The notes under the pieces are model-generated. The model had not been told where the DNA came from and did not search any database. It saw nothing but the letters and a program-made list of their open reading frames with translations. 64,000 bases of DNA from Clostridium sp. (GTDB lineage Bacteria; Bacillota; Clostridia; Clostridiales; Clostridiaceae). The DNA is taken from NCBI RefSeq assembly GCF_029267215.1, contig NZ_JARIDH010000044.1:62001-126000 (forward strand), read 5' to 3'. Of this stretch, positions 9,577 through 18,042 are shown in pieces. The position numbers were made by a program, and so were the translations under genes. Position 1 is the first letter of the stretch; each line of letters begins with the position of its first letter.

Positions 9577-10995
9577 ATGAATTTTTACAAGAAAAATCAT
9601 TGGTACAACATATTCATAACAGTATTTAAACTTATTAAAAGTCTTTGGCCTGTAATGATATTTTTAGCAGTTAAATTTAATGATGATAGGGTATTTAGTA
9701 TAGCTATTTTTGTAACCCTAATTTTAGTGTTTTCAACTTTAAAATGGTACAATACAATAATAACAATAGAAGATGAATTTTTAATATATAGAGAGGGTGC
9801 TATATTTAAAGAAGAATTAGTTGTTCCTCTTAAAAATATTTCTTTAATTGAACTTGAAAGAAATATAATATACAGGATTTTTAATCTTAGAAAGTTGAAG
9901 ATAGATAGTGTTTATCCTTCTTCTAAGAAAAGGGCAGAAATAATAATGGTGCTTAAAAAGAAAGATATAGAATTTTTATATAATAATTTAAGTAAAAGAA
10001 TAAAAAATCTTATTCATGAAGAAAGAGAGATAAATAAAACTTTAGTTTATAACATATCAGCAATTCACTTAATATTACTTTCTATGCTTAGAAATAACAT
10101 ATTTCTTGGAATTGGTGTTTTATATTCCAGCATACATTTTATGAGTAAGATATATAGGGGATTAAATCAAGAATTATTTGGATTTTTTAAGAATGTTATT
10201 GAGGAAAATGTCATATCTAGAAATACAATATTAGCTATATTTTTATCAGCACTTTTTATATTTACTATTATATTAATAATAATATTGATTTTCTCAGTAT
10301 GTGCAATATTATCTAAGTACTATAAGTTTACTATATATAGAAATAACAATTACTTAAATGTTGAATATGGACTCATAAATAGAAGAAGTTATTCAATACC
10401 TACAGAAAATGTACATGCTTTAAAAATTGAACAGAACATAATAAATCAAATATTTAATTTTTACACCTTGAAATGTTGTGTTGTCGGTTATGGAAACACA
10501 TTTAAGGAGGACGAATTAATATTTCCTTTATGTAGTGAAAAAGGATATAGTGATATATTAAGAAATTTAATTCCAGAGTTTATATTTGATGGAGTTATAT
10601 ACGAGCCAGAGAAAAAAGTTATGAGAAGATTTTATACAGTACCTCTCCAAATAGCTTTTTATATAAGTATTTTAATATTTTTTCTTACAGGAGAAATATG
10701 GGTTTTATTATTTTCTGTTCCTTTAGTTATATTTGAGAGGACACTTCTTTATAAAAATACTAAACTTGGTTTTGGAAATGATTTATGTTATATAAGTTAT
10801 AAATCCCTTAATAAGAGACAGTTTATAATAAGAAAATCAAGCATAGAAGAATTAAAATTTACATCAAATCCATTTCAAGTGAGAAAGAAAATTGGTAACT
10901 TTAAAATAAAATTTTATTCTCAAAAAAGAGGAAATAGAATAAAGCTTAAAAATTTAAAACTTGAAATATATGATAAAATAAAAGAATGGTCTTAG
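9577..10995 (+). CDS. multi-bPH2-domain membrane protein (YdbT-like)
   Basis: A 472-residue membrane protein with paired hydrophobic helices alternating with bPH2 domains: the first around residues 65-140 (ITIEDEFLIYREGAIFKEELVVPLKNI), the second around 250-330 (YYKFTIYRNNNYLNVEYGLINRR) and a weaker third near the C-terminus. This is the layout of B. subtilis YdbT. It lies 10 bases after the YdbS-like gene with an AGAGGTG ribosome binding site, so the two form an operon and probably a complex. Biochemical function is unknown. Confidence 0.8.
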   Translation: MNFYKKNHWYNIFITVFKLIKSLWPVMIFLAVKFNDDRVFSIAIFVTLILVFSTLKWYNTIITIEDEFLIYREGAIFKEELVVPLKNISLIELERNIIYRIFNLRKLKIDSVYPSSKKRAEIIMVLKKKDIEFLYNNLSKRIKNLIHEEREINKTLVYNISAIHLILLSMLRNNIFLGIGVLYSSIHFMSKIYRGLNQELFGFFKNVIEENVISRNTILAIFLSALFIFTIILIIILIFSVCAILSKYYKFTIYRNNNYLNVEYGLINRRSYSIPTENVHALKIEQNIINQIFNFYTLKCCVVGYGNTFKEDELIFPLCSEKGYSDILRNLIPEFIFDGVIYEPEKKVMRRFYTVPLQIAFYISILIFFLTGEIWVLLFSVPLVIFERTLLYKNTKLGFGNDLCYISYKSLNKRQFIIRKSSIEELKFTSNPFQVRKKIGNFKIKFYSQKRGNRIKLKNLKLEIYDKIKEWS

Positions 10996-11033
10996 GATGT
11001 TTAATAATTAATTTTTATTAAGCATCTTTTTTA
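10996..11033 (+). terminator. intrinsic terminator after the PH-domain operon
   Basis: A 12-bp stem GATGTTTAATAA/TTATTAAGCATC with one G-U pair, followed by TTTTTT. Confidence 0.85.
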
Positions 11034-11141
11034 TTTGTTAAGTTTAGGTATTTAATGTAGTATATTAATAGGAATAGAGAGTTAAGAATAGTCTTAAGAG
11101 GAGTGTTTAAATCTTTTAACATAATGAAAGGATGATTTTAT

Positions 11142-13325
11142 TTGAAAAAATTAGTATTAGCAGAGAAACCAAGCGTTGGAAGAGAAATTGCCAAAGTTTT
11201 AAAATGTAATAACAATAAAGGAAGTTATATAGAAGGAAAGGATTATATTATAACTTGGGCTTTAGGGCATTTAGTTGAATTAAAATCTCCAGAGGATTAT
11301 GACAACAAACTTAAAACTTGGTCAATGGAAACACTTCCTATGTTACCAAAACACATGAAACTTAAAGTTATTAAAAAAGGAACTAAACAGTTTTATGAAG
11401 TTAAAAAACAGATGGAAAGAAAAGATGTTTGTGAAATAATAATAGCTACAGATGCTGGAAGAGAAGGAGAGCTTGTAGCTAGATGGATTATAGAGAAAGC
11501 AAATATTAAAAAGCCTATTAAAAGATTATGGATTTCTTCTCAAACTAATAAAGCCATATTAGATGGATTTAAAAATTTAAAACCTGGTGAAAATTATAAT
11601 GATTTATATAAGGCTGCAGAATGTAGGGCTGAGGCAGATTGGTTAGTTGGATTAAATGTAACCAGAGCTTTAACTTGTAAATATAATGCTCAACTTTCAG
11701 CAGGAAGAGTACAATCACCTACTTTAGCTATGATAGTAAATAGAGAAGAGGATATTAGAAATTTTAAACCTAAAACTTATAACACTATATTAGTTGAAAC
11801 AGATAAATGTTCTTTTACATGGATTAACAAGGATAACAATTCAAGAATATTTAATGAGGAGTTTAGAGAAAAATTACTTTTAAAATTAAAGGGCAAAAGT
11901 GGAAAAATAGTAAGTGTAAATGAAGCAAATAAAAAGAAATTTGCACCTCAATTATATGATTTAACTGAACTTCAAAGAGATTGTAACAAGATTTATGGAT
12001 ATTCAGCAAAACAAACTTTAAACATAATGCAAAGATTATATGAAAATCACAAACTTCTTACATATCCAAGAACAGATTCAAGATATATTTCAAAGGATAT
12101 AGTAGGTACATTAAAAGATAGGCTAAAGGCTGTTTCTGTTGGAGAATTTAGAAATATAGCAGGTGAATTATTAAAGGGTGAAATAAAAGCTAATAAAAAC
12201 TATGTTGATGATAAAAAGGTGTCAGATCACCATGCCATAATACCAACAGAAGAAAAGGGCATATTATCAAACTTAAGTCAAGATGAAAGAAGAGTATATG
12301 AACTTGTTATAAAAAGATTTTTAAGTGTGTTAATGCCTCCATTTGAATACATACAAACAACTTTAATTGGAGAAATAAATGGAGAAAAGGTGGTAGCTAA
12401 AGGGAAGGTTTTAAAATCTAAAGGATGGAAAAAACTTTATGATAGAGAGAATGAAGAGGAACTAGAGGAGGATATTAAAGCACAAGAACTTCCTAAATTA
12501 AATGAGGGTGAAGAATTTAAAATACTTAATATAGTTTGTAAAAAGGGAGAAACTAAGGCACCTCAAAGATTTAATGAAGGAACTTTATTGTCTGCTATGG
12601 AAAATCCTCAAAGATTTATCACTGTTGATAAAAATTCAGCAAAAACCTTGGGAGAAACTGGTGGCCTTGGAACAGTAGCAACCAGAGCAGATATTATAGA
12701 AAAATTATTTAAATCTTTTGTTATAGAAAAAAGAGGAAAAGAAATAATTCCAACTTCAAAAGGAAAACAGCTTATAGATTTAGTTCCAAAAGATTTAAAA
12801 TCTCCTCTTTTAACTGCTTCATGGGAAGAAAAGTTAGATAAGATAAGTAAAGGTAAAGAAGACTCTAAAAGATTTATAAAAGATATAAGAAACTATGCTG
12901 TTGCATTAGTAGAAGACGTTAAGCTTGGAGAAAGTAAATTCCATCATGATAATTTAACTGGTAAGAAATGTCCTAATTGTGGTAAATATATGCTTGAGGT
13001 TAAAGGAAAAAATGGAACTATGAATGTATGCCAAGACAGAGAATGTGGATATAGAGAAAATATAGCAAGAATAACAAATGCAAGATGTCCCGAGTGTAAA
13101 AAGAGATTAGAACTTAGAGGACATGGAGAAGGTAAAATATATGTTTGTCCAGGGACAAATTGTAATTTTAGAGAGAAAGAATCTGTATTTAAGAAAAGAT
13201 TTGATAAAAATAATAAAATGAACAAAAGAGAAGTAAATAAAATAATGCAAAAGATGAAAAAAGAGGCTAATGAAGAGAGTAACAATCCATTTAAAGATTT
13301 ATTAAGTGGATTTAAGTTTGAATAA
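11142..13325 (+). CDS. topB: DNA topoisomerase III
   Basis: A 727-residue type IA topoisomerase that relaxes and decatenates DNA through a transient 5'-phosphotyrosine. The TOPRIM domain shows AEKPS near the start and DAGREGE at about 104-110; the active-site Tyr308 lies in TYPRTDSR, and SAGRVQSPT (about 186-194) is the typical core motif. The C-terminus carries two four-Cys zinc-ribbon-like units (CPNC...CQDREC and CPEC...CPGTNC), consistent with the longer Firmicute forms. Translation starts at TTG after AAAGGATG. It is apparently monocistronic. Confidence 0.95.
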   Translation: MKKLVLAEKPSVGREIAKVLKCNNNKGSYIEGKDYIITWALGHLVELKSPEDYDNKLKTWSMETLPMLPKHMKLKVIKKGTKQFYEVKKQMERKDVCEIIIATDAGREGELVARWIIEKANIKKPIKRLWISSQTNKAILDGFKNLKPGENYNDLYKAAECRAEADWLVGLNVTRALTCKYNAQLSAGRVQSPTLAMIVNREEDIRNFKPKTYNTILVETDKCSFTWINKDNNSRIFNEEFREKLLLKLKGKSGKIVSVNEANKKKFAPQLYDLTELQRDCNKIYGYSAKQTLNIMQRLYENHKLLTYPRTDSRYISKDIVGTLKDRLKAVSVGEFRNIAGELLKGEIKANKNYVDDKKVSDHHAIIPTEEKGILSNLSQDERRVYELVIKRFLSVLMPPFEYIQTTLIGEINGEKVVAKGKVLKSKGWKKLYDRENEEELEEDIKAQELPKLNEGEEFKILNIVCKKGETKAPQRFNEGTLLSAMENPQRFITVDKNSAKTLGETGGLGTVATRADIIEKLFKSFVIEKRGKEIIPTSKGKQLIDLVPKDLKSPLLTASWEEKLDKISKGKEDSKRFIKDIRNYAVALVEDVKLGESKFHHDNLTGKKCPNCGKYMLEVKGKNGTMNVCQDRECGYRENIARITNARCPECKKRLELRGHGEGKIYVCPGTNCNFREKESVFKKRFDKNNKMNKREVNKIMQKMKKEANEESNNPFKDLLSGFKFE

Positions 13326-13361
13326 TTATTTTTAAAATTAAATATTATTGAAGAGGAAATT

Positions 13362-13400
13362 AAAGCTCTGCAGAAAAATGTAGAGCTTTAATTTATATTT
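13362..13400 (+). terminator. probable terminator after topB
   Basis: AAAGCTCTGCA pairs with TGTAGAGCTTT (G-U allowed) around a short A-rich loop. The following T-rich stretch is interrupted (TTTAATTTATATTT). Confidence 0.6.
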
Positions 13401-13498
13401 AAAAAAATGTATAAATAAAAGAATAAAAATATAATATAAATATATAGAGTGTTTAACAAATAAAAAGCTTTTATTTATTTATAAAAGTTAAGTTTAAA

Positions 13499-14494
13499 AT
13501 GAAAGGTGATGTGAGTAAAATTAAATTAGAAGAAAAAAATAAAAAAGAAGAAGAAAACGAAACTGAAGAAAAATATAAGATTAAAATAATATTTGCTTTT
13601 GGATTAATATTATTTTTTATTATTATAGGATTACAATTAACTTTAACATATGATGAAACTATAAGTGGAAATTTAGAGAGTGAACAAAATAACAATATTG
13701 AAAGTTCAATAAAAGATGAAGAAGAAAATTTAGAGCTAGAAACACAAAATTATAATAAAACAGATATAATTCCAGGGAAAAACATAATATTTGAAGGGGA
13801 AGAATATGCTATACAGGCAGAAGAGGTTGAAAAAATGATATCAGGCACTTATGAAGGAAATGAAAAATATGTTTTTCTAACATTTGATGATGGGCCAAGC
13901 CCCTTAACTAATGAGGTTTTAGACATATTAAAAGAAGAAGGTGTTAAAGGAACATTCTTTATGCTTGGAAATATGATAGAATCTGGACAAGAGGCTAAAG
14001 ATACTTTAAAAAGAGCAATTAAAGAAGGAAATGCTATAGCTAATCATAGTTATAGCCATGATTTTAAAAAGCTTTATCCAGGAAATATTACAGACATAGA
14101 ATATTTTATGGACGAATTTAACAAAACAAATAATATTATGAAAGAAGTTTTAGGAGATGAATTTAATACTAGAGTTTTAAGAATGCCAGGTGGATATAAT
14201 AGTAGAGTTTATTACAATGATAAAAATTTAAAGGAGTTAAACTCAGTTTTAAAAGAAAAAGGAATAGTTAGTGTGGATTGGAATTCTTTAAATGGGGATG
14301 CAGAAGGAAAAAATTATACAAAGGAAGAAATGATTGACTATGTAAAGAAAACTTCTGATGGAAAAAATCAAATTGTATTATTAATGCATGATACTTATGG
14401 AAAAGAAAAGACAGTAAGTATGCTTAAAGATGTAATAAAATTTTATAAAGAAAATGGATATGAATTTAAAACAATTACAGATTCAGATTTTTAA
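13499..14494 (+). CDS. membrane-anchored polysaccharide deacetylase (NodB fold)
   Basis: About 331 residues: a charged cytoplasmic N-tail, one transmembrane anchor (about residues 27-48), an acidic linker and a complete NodB/CE4 domain. Motifs are TFDDGPS (metal-binding Asp pair), HSYSH (metal-binding His pair), RMPGG, DWN and LLMHD, so a catalytically competent peptidoglycan or glycan N-deacetylase is expected on the outer surface. The start is uncertain: ATG 13499 has no clear ribosome binding site, while the in-frame GTG at 13511 has AAAGGTGA immediately upstream. Confidence 0.88.
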   Translation: MKGDVSKIKLEEKNKKEEENETEEKYKIKIIFAFGLILFFIIIGLQLTLTYDETISGNLESEQNNNIESSIKDEEENLELETQNYNKTDIIPGKNIIFEGEEYAIQAEEVEKMISGTYEGNEKYVFLTFDDGPSPLTNEVLDILKEEGVKGTFFMLGNMIESGQEAKDTLKRAIKEGNAIANHSYSHDFKKLYPGNITDIEYFMDEFNKTNNIMKEVLGDEFNTRVLRMPGGYNSRVYYNDKNLKELNSVLKEKGIVSVDWNSLNGDAEGKNYTKEEMIDYVKKTSDGKNQIVLLMHDTYGKEKTVSMLKDVIKFYKENGYEFKTITDSDF

Positions 14495-14520
14495 AACATA
14501 GCTTTAAATAAAAAAGAGCA

Positions 14521-14560
14521 TGTATCAAAATAAGTTTTATTGTATTTTGATACAGCCCCT
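14521..14560. terminator. bidirectional terminator with a 12-bp perfect stem
   Basis: TGTATCAAAATA and its complement enclose a 10-base loop between the convergent deacetylase and ABC-F genes. The stem sequence is shared with the hairpins at 37692 and 40393. Confidence 0.8.
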
Positions 14561-14568
14561 TTAAAGTA

Positions 14569-16152
14569 TTACTTAGTTTCTAAGTATTCATCATATGTGC
14601 AAAGTTTATCGAATTTTATTCCTTCTGGAGTTAATTCAATTATTCTGTTTGCAATAGTTTCAACGAATTGATGGTCATGACATGAGAATAATAAAACGCT
14701 CTTGTAATCTTTTAATCCGTTGTTTACAGCTGTTATTGATTCAAGGTCTAAGTGGTTAGTTGGTTGGTCTAAAGTTAAAACGTTGGCAGAGCTAAGCATT
14801 AATTTAGAAAGCATACATCTAACCTTTTCTCCTCCTGATAATACAGAAGCTTGTTTTAAGGCTTCTTCACCTGAGAACAACATTCTTCCTAAGAATCCTC
14901 TTAAGTATGATTCTGATTTTTCATCAGAGAATTGTCTAAGCCAATCAACTAAGTTTAATTCACATCCTTCGAAGAACTCAGTATTATCTTTAGGGAAGTA
15001 AGCATTTGATATAGTTACACCCCATTTGTAATCTCCTGAATCAGGTTCCATTTCACCATTTATTATTTTAAATAAAGTAGTTACAGATCTTTCATTTCCA
15101 ACGAAAGCAATCTTATCACCTTTATTTATTCTGAAGCTTACATTGTCTAGAAGTTTAACTCCTTCAACAGTTTTTGAAATTCCGTTAACTTCTAAGATAT
15201 CATTTCCAACTTCTCTTTCAGGTTTAAATCCAACAAATGGATATTTTCTGCTTGAAGGTTGTATATCATCTAAAGTAATTTTATCTAATAACTTCTTACG
15301 AGAAGTTGCCTGTTTAGATTTAGAAGCGTTAGCGCTGAATCTAGCAATAAAGTTTTGAAGTTCTTTAATTTTTTCTTCTTTCTTTTTATTTTGATCTTTA
15401 GCCATTTGAAGAGCTAACTGACTTGATTCATACCAGAAGTCATAGTTACCAACATATAACTTGATCTTTCCAAAGTCAACGTCACATATTTGAGTACAAA
15501 CCATGTTTAAGAAGTGTCTATCGTGAGATACAACTATAACTGTTCCTTCAAAGTTTCCTAAGAAATTTTCAAGCCAAGTTATAGCTTTTATATCTAAGTG
15601 GTTTGTAGGCTCATCAAGTATAAGTACATCTGGCTTACCAAATAAAGCTTGAGCTAAAAGAACTTTAACTTTCTCATCGCCTTTAAGTTCACCAACAGTA
15701 TTATAGTGAAGGCTAGTAGATATTCCTAAACCTTGTAATAATGAAGAAGCTTCTGATTCAGCTTCCCATCCATCTAAATCTGCAAATTCTGCTTCAAGTT
15801 CAGCAGCTTTAATTCCATCTTCATCAGAAAAATCAGGCTTTGCATATAAAGCATCTTTTTCTTCCATTATTTCGAATAATCTTGGATTTCCCATTATAAC
15901 TGTTTTTAAAACTTCACAGTCATCATATTGATAATGGTCCTGTTTTAAAACAGAAACTCGAGTTTTAGCAGGAATTGAAACTTCCCCAGTATTAGGTTCA
16001 ACCTCTCCAGATAATATTTTTAAGAATGTAGATTTACCAGCACCATTTGCGCCAATAACTCCGTAGCAATTTCCAGGAGTAAACTTTAAGTTAACATCTT
16101 CAAAAAGTTTTCTTCCACCAAATCTTAAGCTTACATTGTTTACTGTAATCAT
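14569..16152 (-). CDS. ABC-F ATPase, YkpA/YbiT-like, with one degenerate ATP site
   Basis: A 527-residue soluble protein with two ABC domains joined by a charged helical linker (about 250-300) and no membrane domain, as in ribosome-associated ABC-F factors. Domain 1 has a canonical Walker A (GANGAGKS ending at residue 41), Walker B LDEPTNHLD and a weak signature (LKGDE). Domain 2 has a good signature (LSGGEK), but its Walker A reads GNERSVTT (352-359, no Lys) and its Walker B reads LDQPTNHLD (Gln463 for the catalytic Glu). One composite ATP site is therefore intact and the other degenerate. The protein may act on the ribosome; whether it gives antibiotic resistance cannot be read from sequence. 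AGGA-type ribosome binding site, monocistronic. Confidence 0.88.
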   Translation of the reverse strand: MITVNNVSLRFGGRKLFEDVNLKFTPGNCYGVIGANGAGKSTFLKILSGEVEPNTGEVSIPAKTRVSVLKQDHYQYDDCEVLKTVIMGNPRLFEIMEEKDALYAKPDFSDEDGIKAAELEAEFADLDGWEAESEASSLLQGLGISTSLHYNTVGELKGDEKVKVLLAQALFGKPDVLILDEPTNHLDIKAITWLENFLGNFEGTVIVVSHDRHFLNMVCTQICDVDFGKIKLYVGNYDFWYESSQLALQMAKDQNKKKEEKIKELQNFIARFSANASKSKQATSRKKLLDKITLDDIQPSSRKYPFVGFKPEREVGNDILEVNGISKTVEGVKLLDNVSFRINKGDKIAFVGNERSVTTLFKIINGEMEPDSGDYKWGVTISNAYFPKDNTEFFEGCELNLVDWLRQFSDEKSESYLRGFLGRMLFSGEEALKQASVLSGGEKVRCMLSKLMLSSANVLTLDQPTNHLDLESITAVNNGLKDYKSVLLFSCHDHQFVETIANRIIELTPEGIKFDKLCTYDEYLETK

Positions 16153-16297
16153 TAAGTTCTGTCCTTTCTTTTTTTGTATTTTTAATTAAATTATTAATGC
16201 AAAAACATAGTTTTATGCACATGAATACTTATTATAACATAAAATTAGATAAAAAAATATTGAATTATTATAAATGGTGTGCTATATTCTATATAAA

Positions 16298-16335
16298 CTT
16301 TTAATTTAGACCTGAGAGTCTAGAAAAGGGAGGAG
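16298..16335 (+). promoter_or_regulatory. PyrR-type RNA hairpin overlapping the uracil permease ribosome binding site
   Basis: TAGAC/GTCTA (16307-16311 and 16318-16322) form a 5-bp upper stem with hexaloop CTGAGA (16312-16317), matching the CNGNGA loop of PyrR-binding RNAs. A lower stem CTTTT/AAAAG (16298-16302 with 16324-16328) is separated by a purine/AU internal loop. The 3' arm abuts the GGGAGGAG ribosome binding site (16328-16335), so PyrR binding with UMP would be expected to block translation of the permease. Confidence 0.6.
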
Positions 16336-16342
16336 AAATAAC

Positions 16343-17644
16343 ATGGCTCAATTTAAAAAAAATCAAGAGGTAGAACTTCTAGAAGTTATAGGAGTAGAGG
16401 ATAAAGTACCTCTAAAGAAGGCAATTCCTTTAAGTGTCCAACATTTATTTGCAATGTTTGGATCATCAGTATTAGTACCAATTCTTTTAAATATTGATCC
16501 AGCTACAGTTCTTTTCTTTAATGGAATAGGAACTTTATTATATGCATTCATTACAAAAAGGAAAATTCCAGCATATTTAGGATCAAGTTTTGCATTTATA
16601 TCACCAGTTTTATTATTAATGGGACAAGGATATTCATTTACACAAGTACAAAGTGGATTTGTAGTATCTGGAATATTATTTGCTACAATAGCCATAATAG
16701 TAGGATTTGTAGGAACAGGATGGATTAGAAAGTTATTTCCACCGGCAGCTATGGGGGCTATAGTAACTATCATAGGATTAGAACTTGCACCAACAGCGGC
16801 TGATATGGCAGGATTTCCTGTAGGATTAACTAACTCACCAAAATTAAATCCAACATGGGTTATTGTTTCAATGACTACAATAATAACAGTAATTTTAGCT
16901 TCAGTATTATTAAGAGGATTCTTAAAAGTAATTCCTATATTAATAGGAATAGTTGTAGGATATTTAACTAGTTGTTTCTTAGGATTAGTTGATTTTACAC
17001 CAGTTAAAGAAGCTAGTATTTTCGTGGTACCACAAATACATATTGCAAAACCTAGTTTAAATGCTATATTAACTATTTTACCGGCAACATTTGTTGTGGT
17101 AGCAGAGCACGTAGGACATTTAGTAGTAACTAGTAGTATTGTTGGTAAAGATTTATCAAAAGATCCCGGTCTTAATAGATCTCTTTTAGGAGATGGTTTA
17201 TCAACAATAATTTCAGGATTCTTTGGGTCTGTTCCAACAACTACTTATGGTGAAAACATAGGAGTTATGGCCTTAACGAAGGTATATAGTTCATATGTAA
17301 TATGCGGGGCAGGAATACTTTCAGTAGTACTAGGATTCTCTGGAACATTATCTGCATTAATAAGAAGTATTCCAACTCCAGTAATAGGAGGAGTAAGTTT
17401 ACTTTTATTTGGTACAATAGCAACATCAGGACTTAGAACATTTATTGAAGAAAAAGTTGATTATTCTAAATCAAGAAACTTGATTTTAACATCAGTAATA
17501 ATGATAGTTGGTTTAAGTGGTATTGCAGTAAGATTTGGCGCAATAGAGATTAAAGGAATGGGATTAGCTACAATCGTGGCTATGATTTTAAGTATATCAT
17601 TCATGTTATTTGACAAATTAGGCTTAATGAATGAAAAAGAATAA
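16343..17644 (+). CDS. uraA: uracil permease (NCS2 family)
   Basis: A 433-residue integral membrane protein of the nucleobase:cation symporter-2 family, importing uracil for salvage to UMP. Family hallmarks are SVQHLFAMFGSSVLVPILL at the N-terminus (the QH motif), GSSFAFISP, VVAEHVGHLVV with the proton/substrate-coupling Glu, and the PTTTYGENIGVMALT segment (NxG motif). About 14 hydrophobic segments are seen. A PyrR-like hairpin lies directly at its ribosome binding site, supporting a pyrimidine-linked role. It is monocistronic, with a terminator after the stop. The symbol pyrP would serve equally well. Confidence 0.9.
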   Translation: MAQFKKNQEVELLEVIGVEDKVPLKKAIPLSVQHLFAMFGSSVLVPILLNIDPATVLFFNGIGTLLYAFITKRKIPAYLGSSFAFISPVLLLMGQGYSFTQVQSGFVVSGILFATIAIIVGFVGTGWIRKLFPPAAMGAIVTIIGLELAPTAADMAGFPVGLTNSPKLNPTWVIVSMTTIITVILASVLLRGFLKVIPILIGIVVGYLTSCFLGLVDFTPVKEASIFVVPQIHIAKPSLNAILTILPATFVVVAEHVGHLVVTSSIVGKDLSKDPGLNRSLLGDGLSTIISGFFGSVPTTTYGENIGVMALTKVYSSYVICGAGILSVVLGFSGTLSALIRSIPTPVIGGVSLLLFGTIATSGLRTFIEEKVDYSKSRNLILTSVIMIVGLSGIAVRFGAIEIKGMGLATIVAMILSISFMLFDKLGLMNEKE

Positions 17645-17659
17645 TTTGTAGAAATGTGT

Positions 17660-17692
17660 AAAGCTAGAGAGTTATCTCTAGCTTTTCTTTTG
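17660..17692 (+). terminator. intrinsic terminator after the uracil permease gene
   Basis: An 11-bp perfect stem AAAGCTAGAGA/TCTCTAGCTTT with a GTTA tetraloop and a T-rich tail. Confidence 0.9.
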
Positions 17693-18042
17693 TTATAATT
17701 TAATAAAATTTAAATTAATTTAACAAAAAACTAAAAGAATGAAAATAAAGAATTATCAGAATTTTTAACAAATAGTACATATTGATATGAATTATTAAGC
17801 AGATAAGAGAATAGAGGAGTATTTGTAGCATTAAATTAAAGTTTTAGCATATTAGGCTATTAATTTATAGAAATAAAAGAAATAAAGATTAAATAGTCTA
17901 TTTGATTAATTATTACAAATAAGTTACAATAAGAAAAGATATTTTGCTTGATAAAGTGTAAAATCCCTTCTGACATACAGAAAAAGCGTAAAACTTTCGC
18001 ATGGAAGCGTATAACTTTTACTTGCCAGAAGGAGGAGATATT
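17693..18042 (+). promoter_or_regulatory. long leader of the G5/3D protein gene with an anti-Shine-Dalgarno hairpin
   Basis: About 350 bases without a convincing gene. Its 3' end can form a hairpin: CCTTCTG (17966-17972) pairs perfectly with CAGAAGG (18026-18032), extended by ACA with TGC after one mismatch. The pairing covers the first part of the GGAGGAG ribosome binding site (18031-18037). Between the arms, a near-direct repeat (AAGCGTAAAACTTT and AAGCGTATAACTTT) is present. The rest is AT-rich and I see no other structure in it. Confidence 0.5.

Noticed and set aside
12944-13285. Minus-strand reading frame opposite the topB zinc-ribbon region
   Set aside because: Opposes a strongly conserved coding region; the hydrophobic Leu/Phe-rich sequence is expected from reading A-rich coding DNA backwards.
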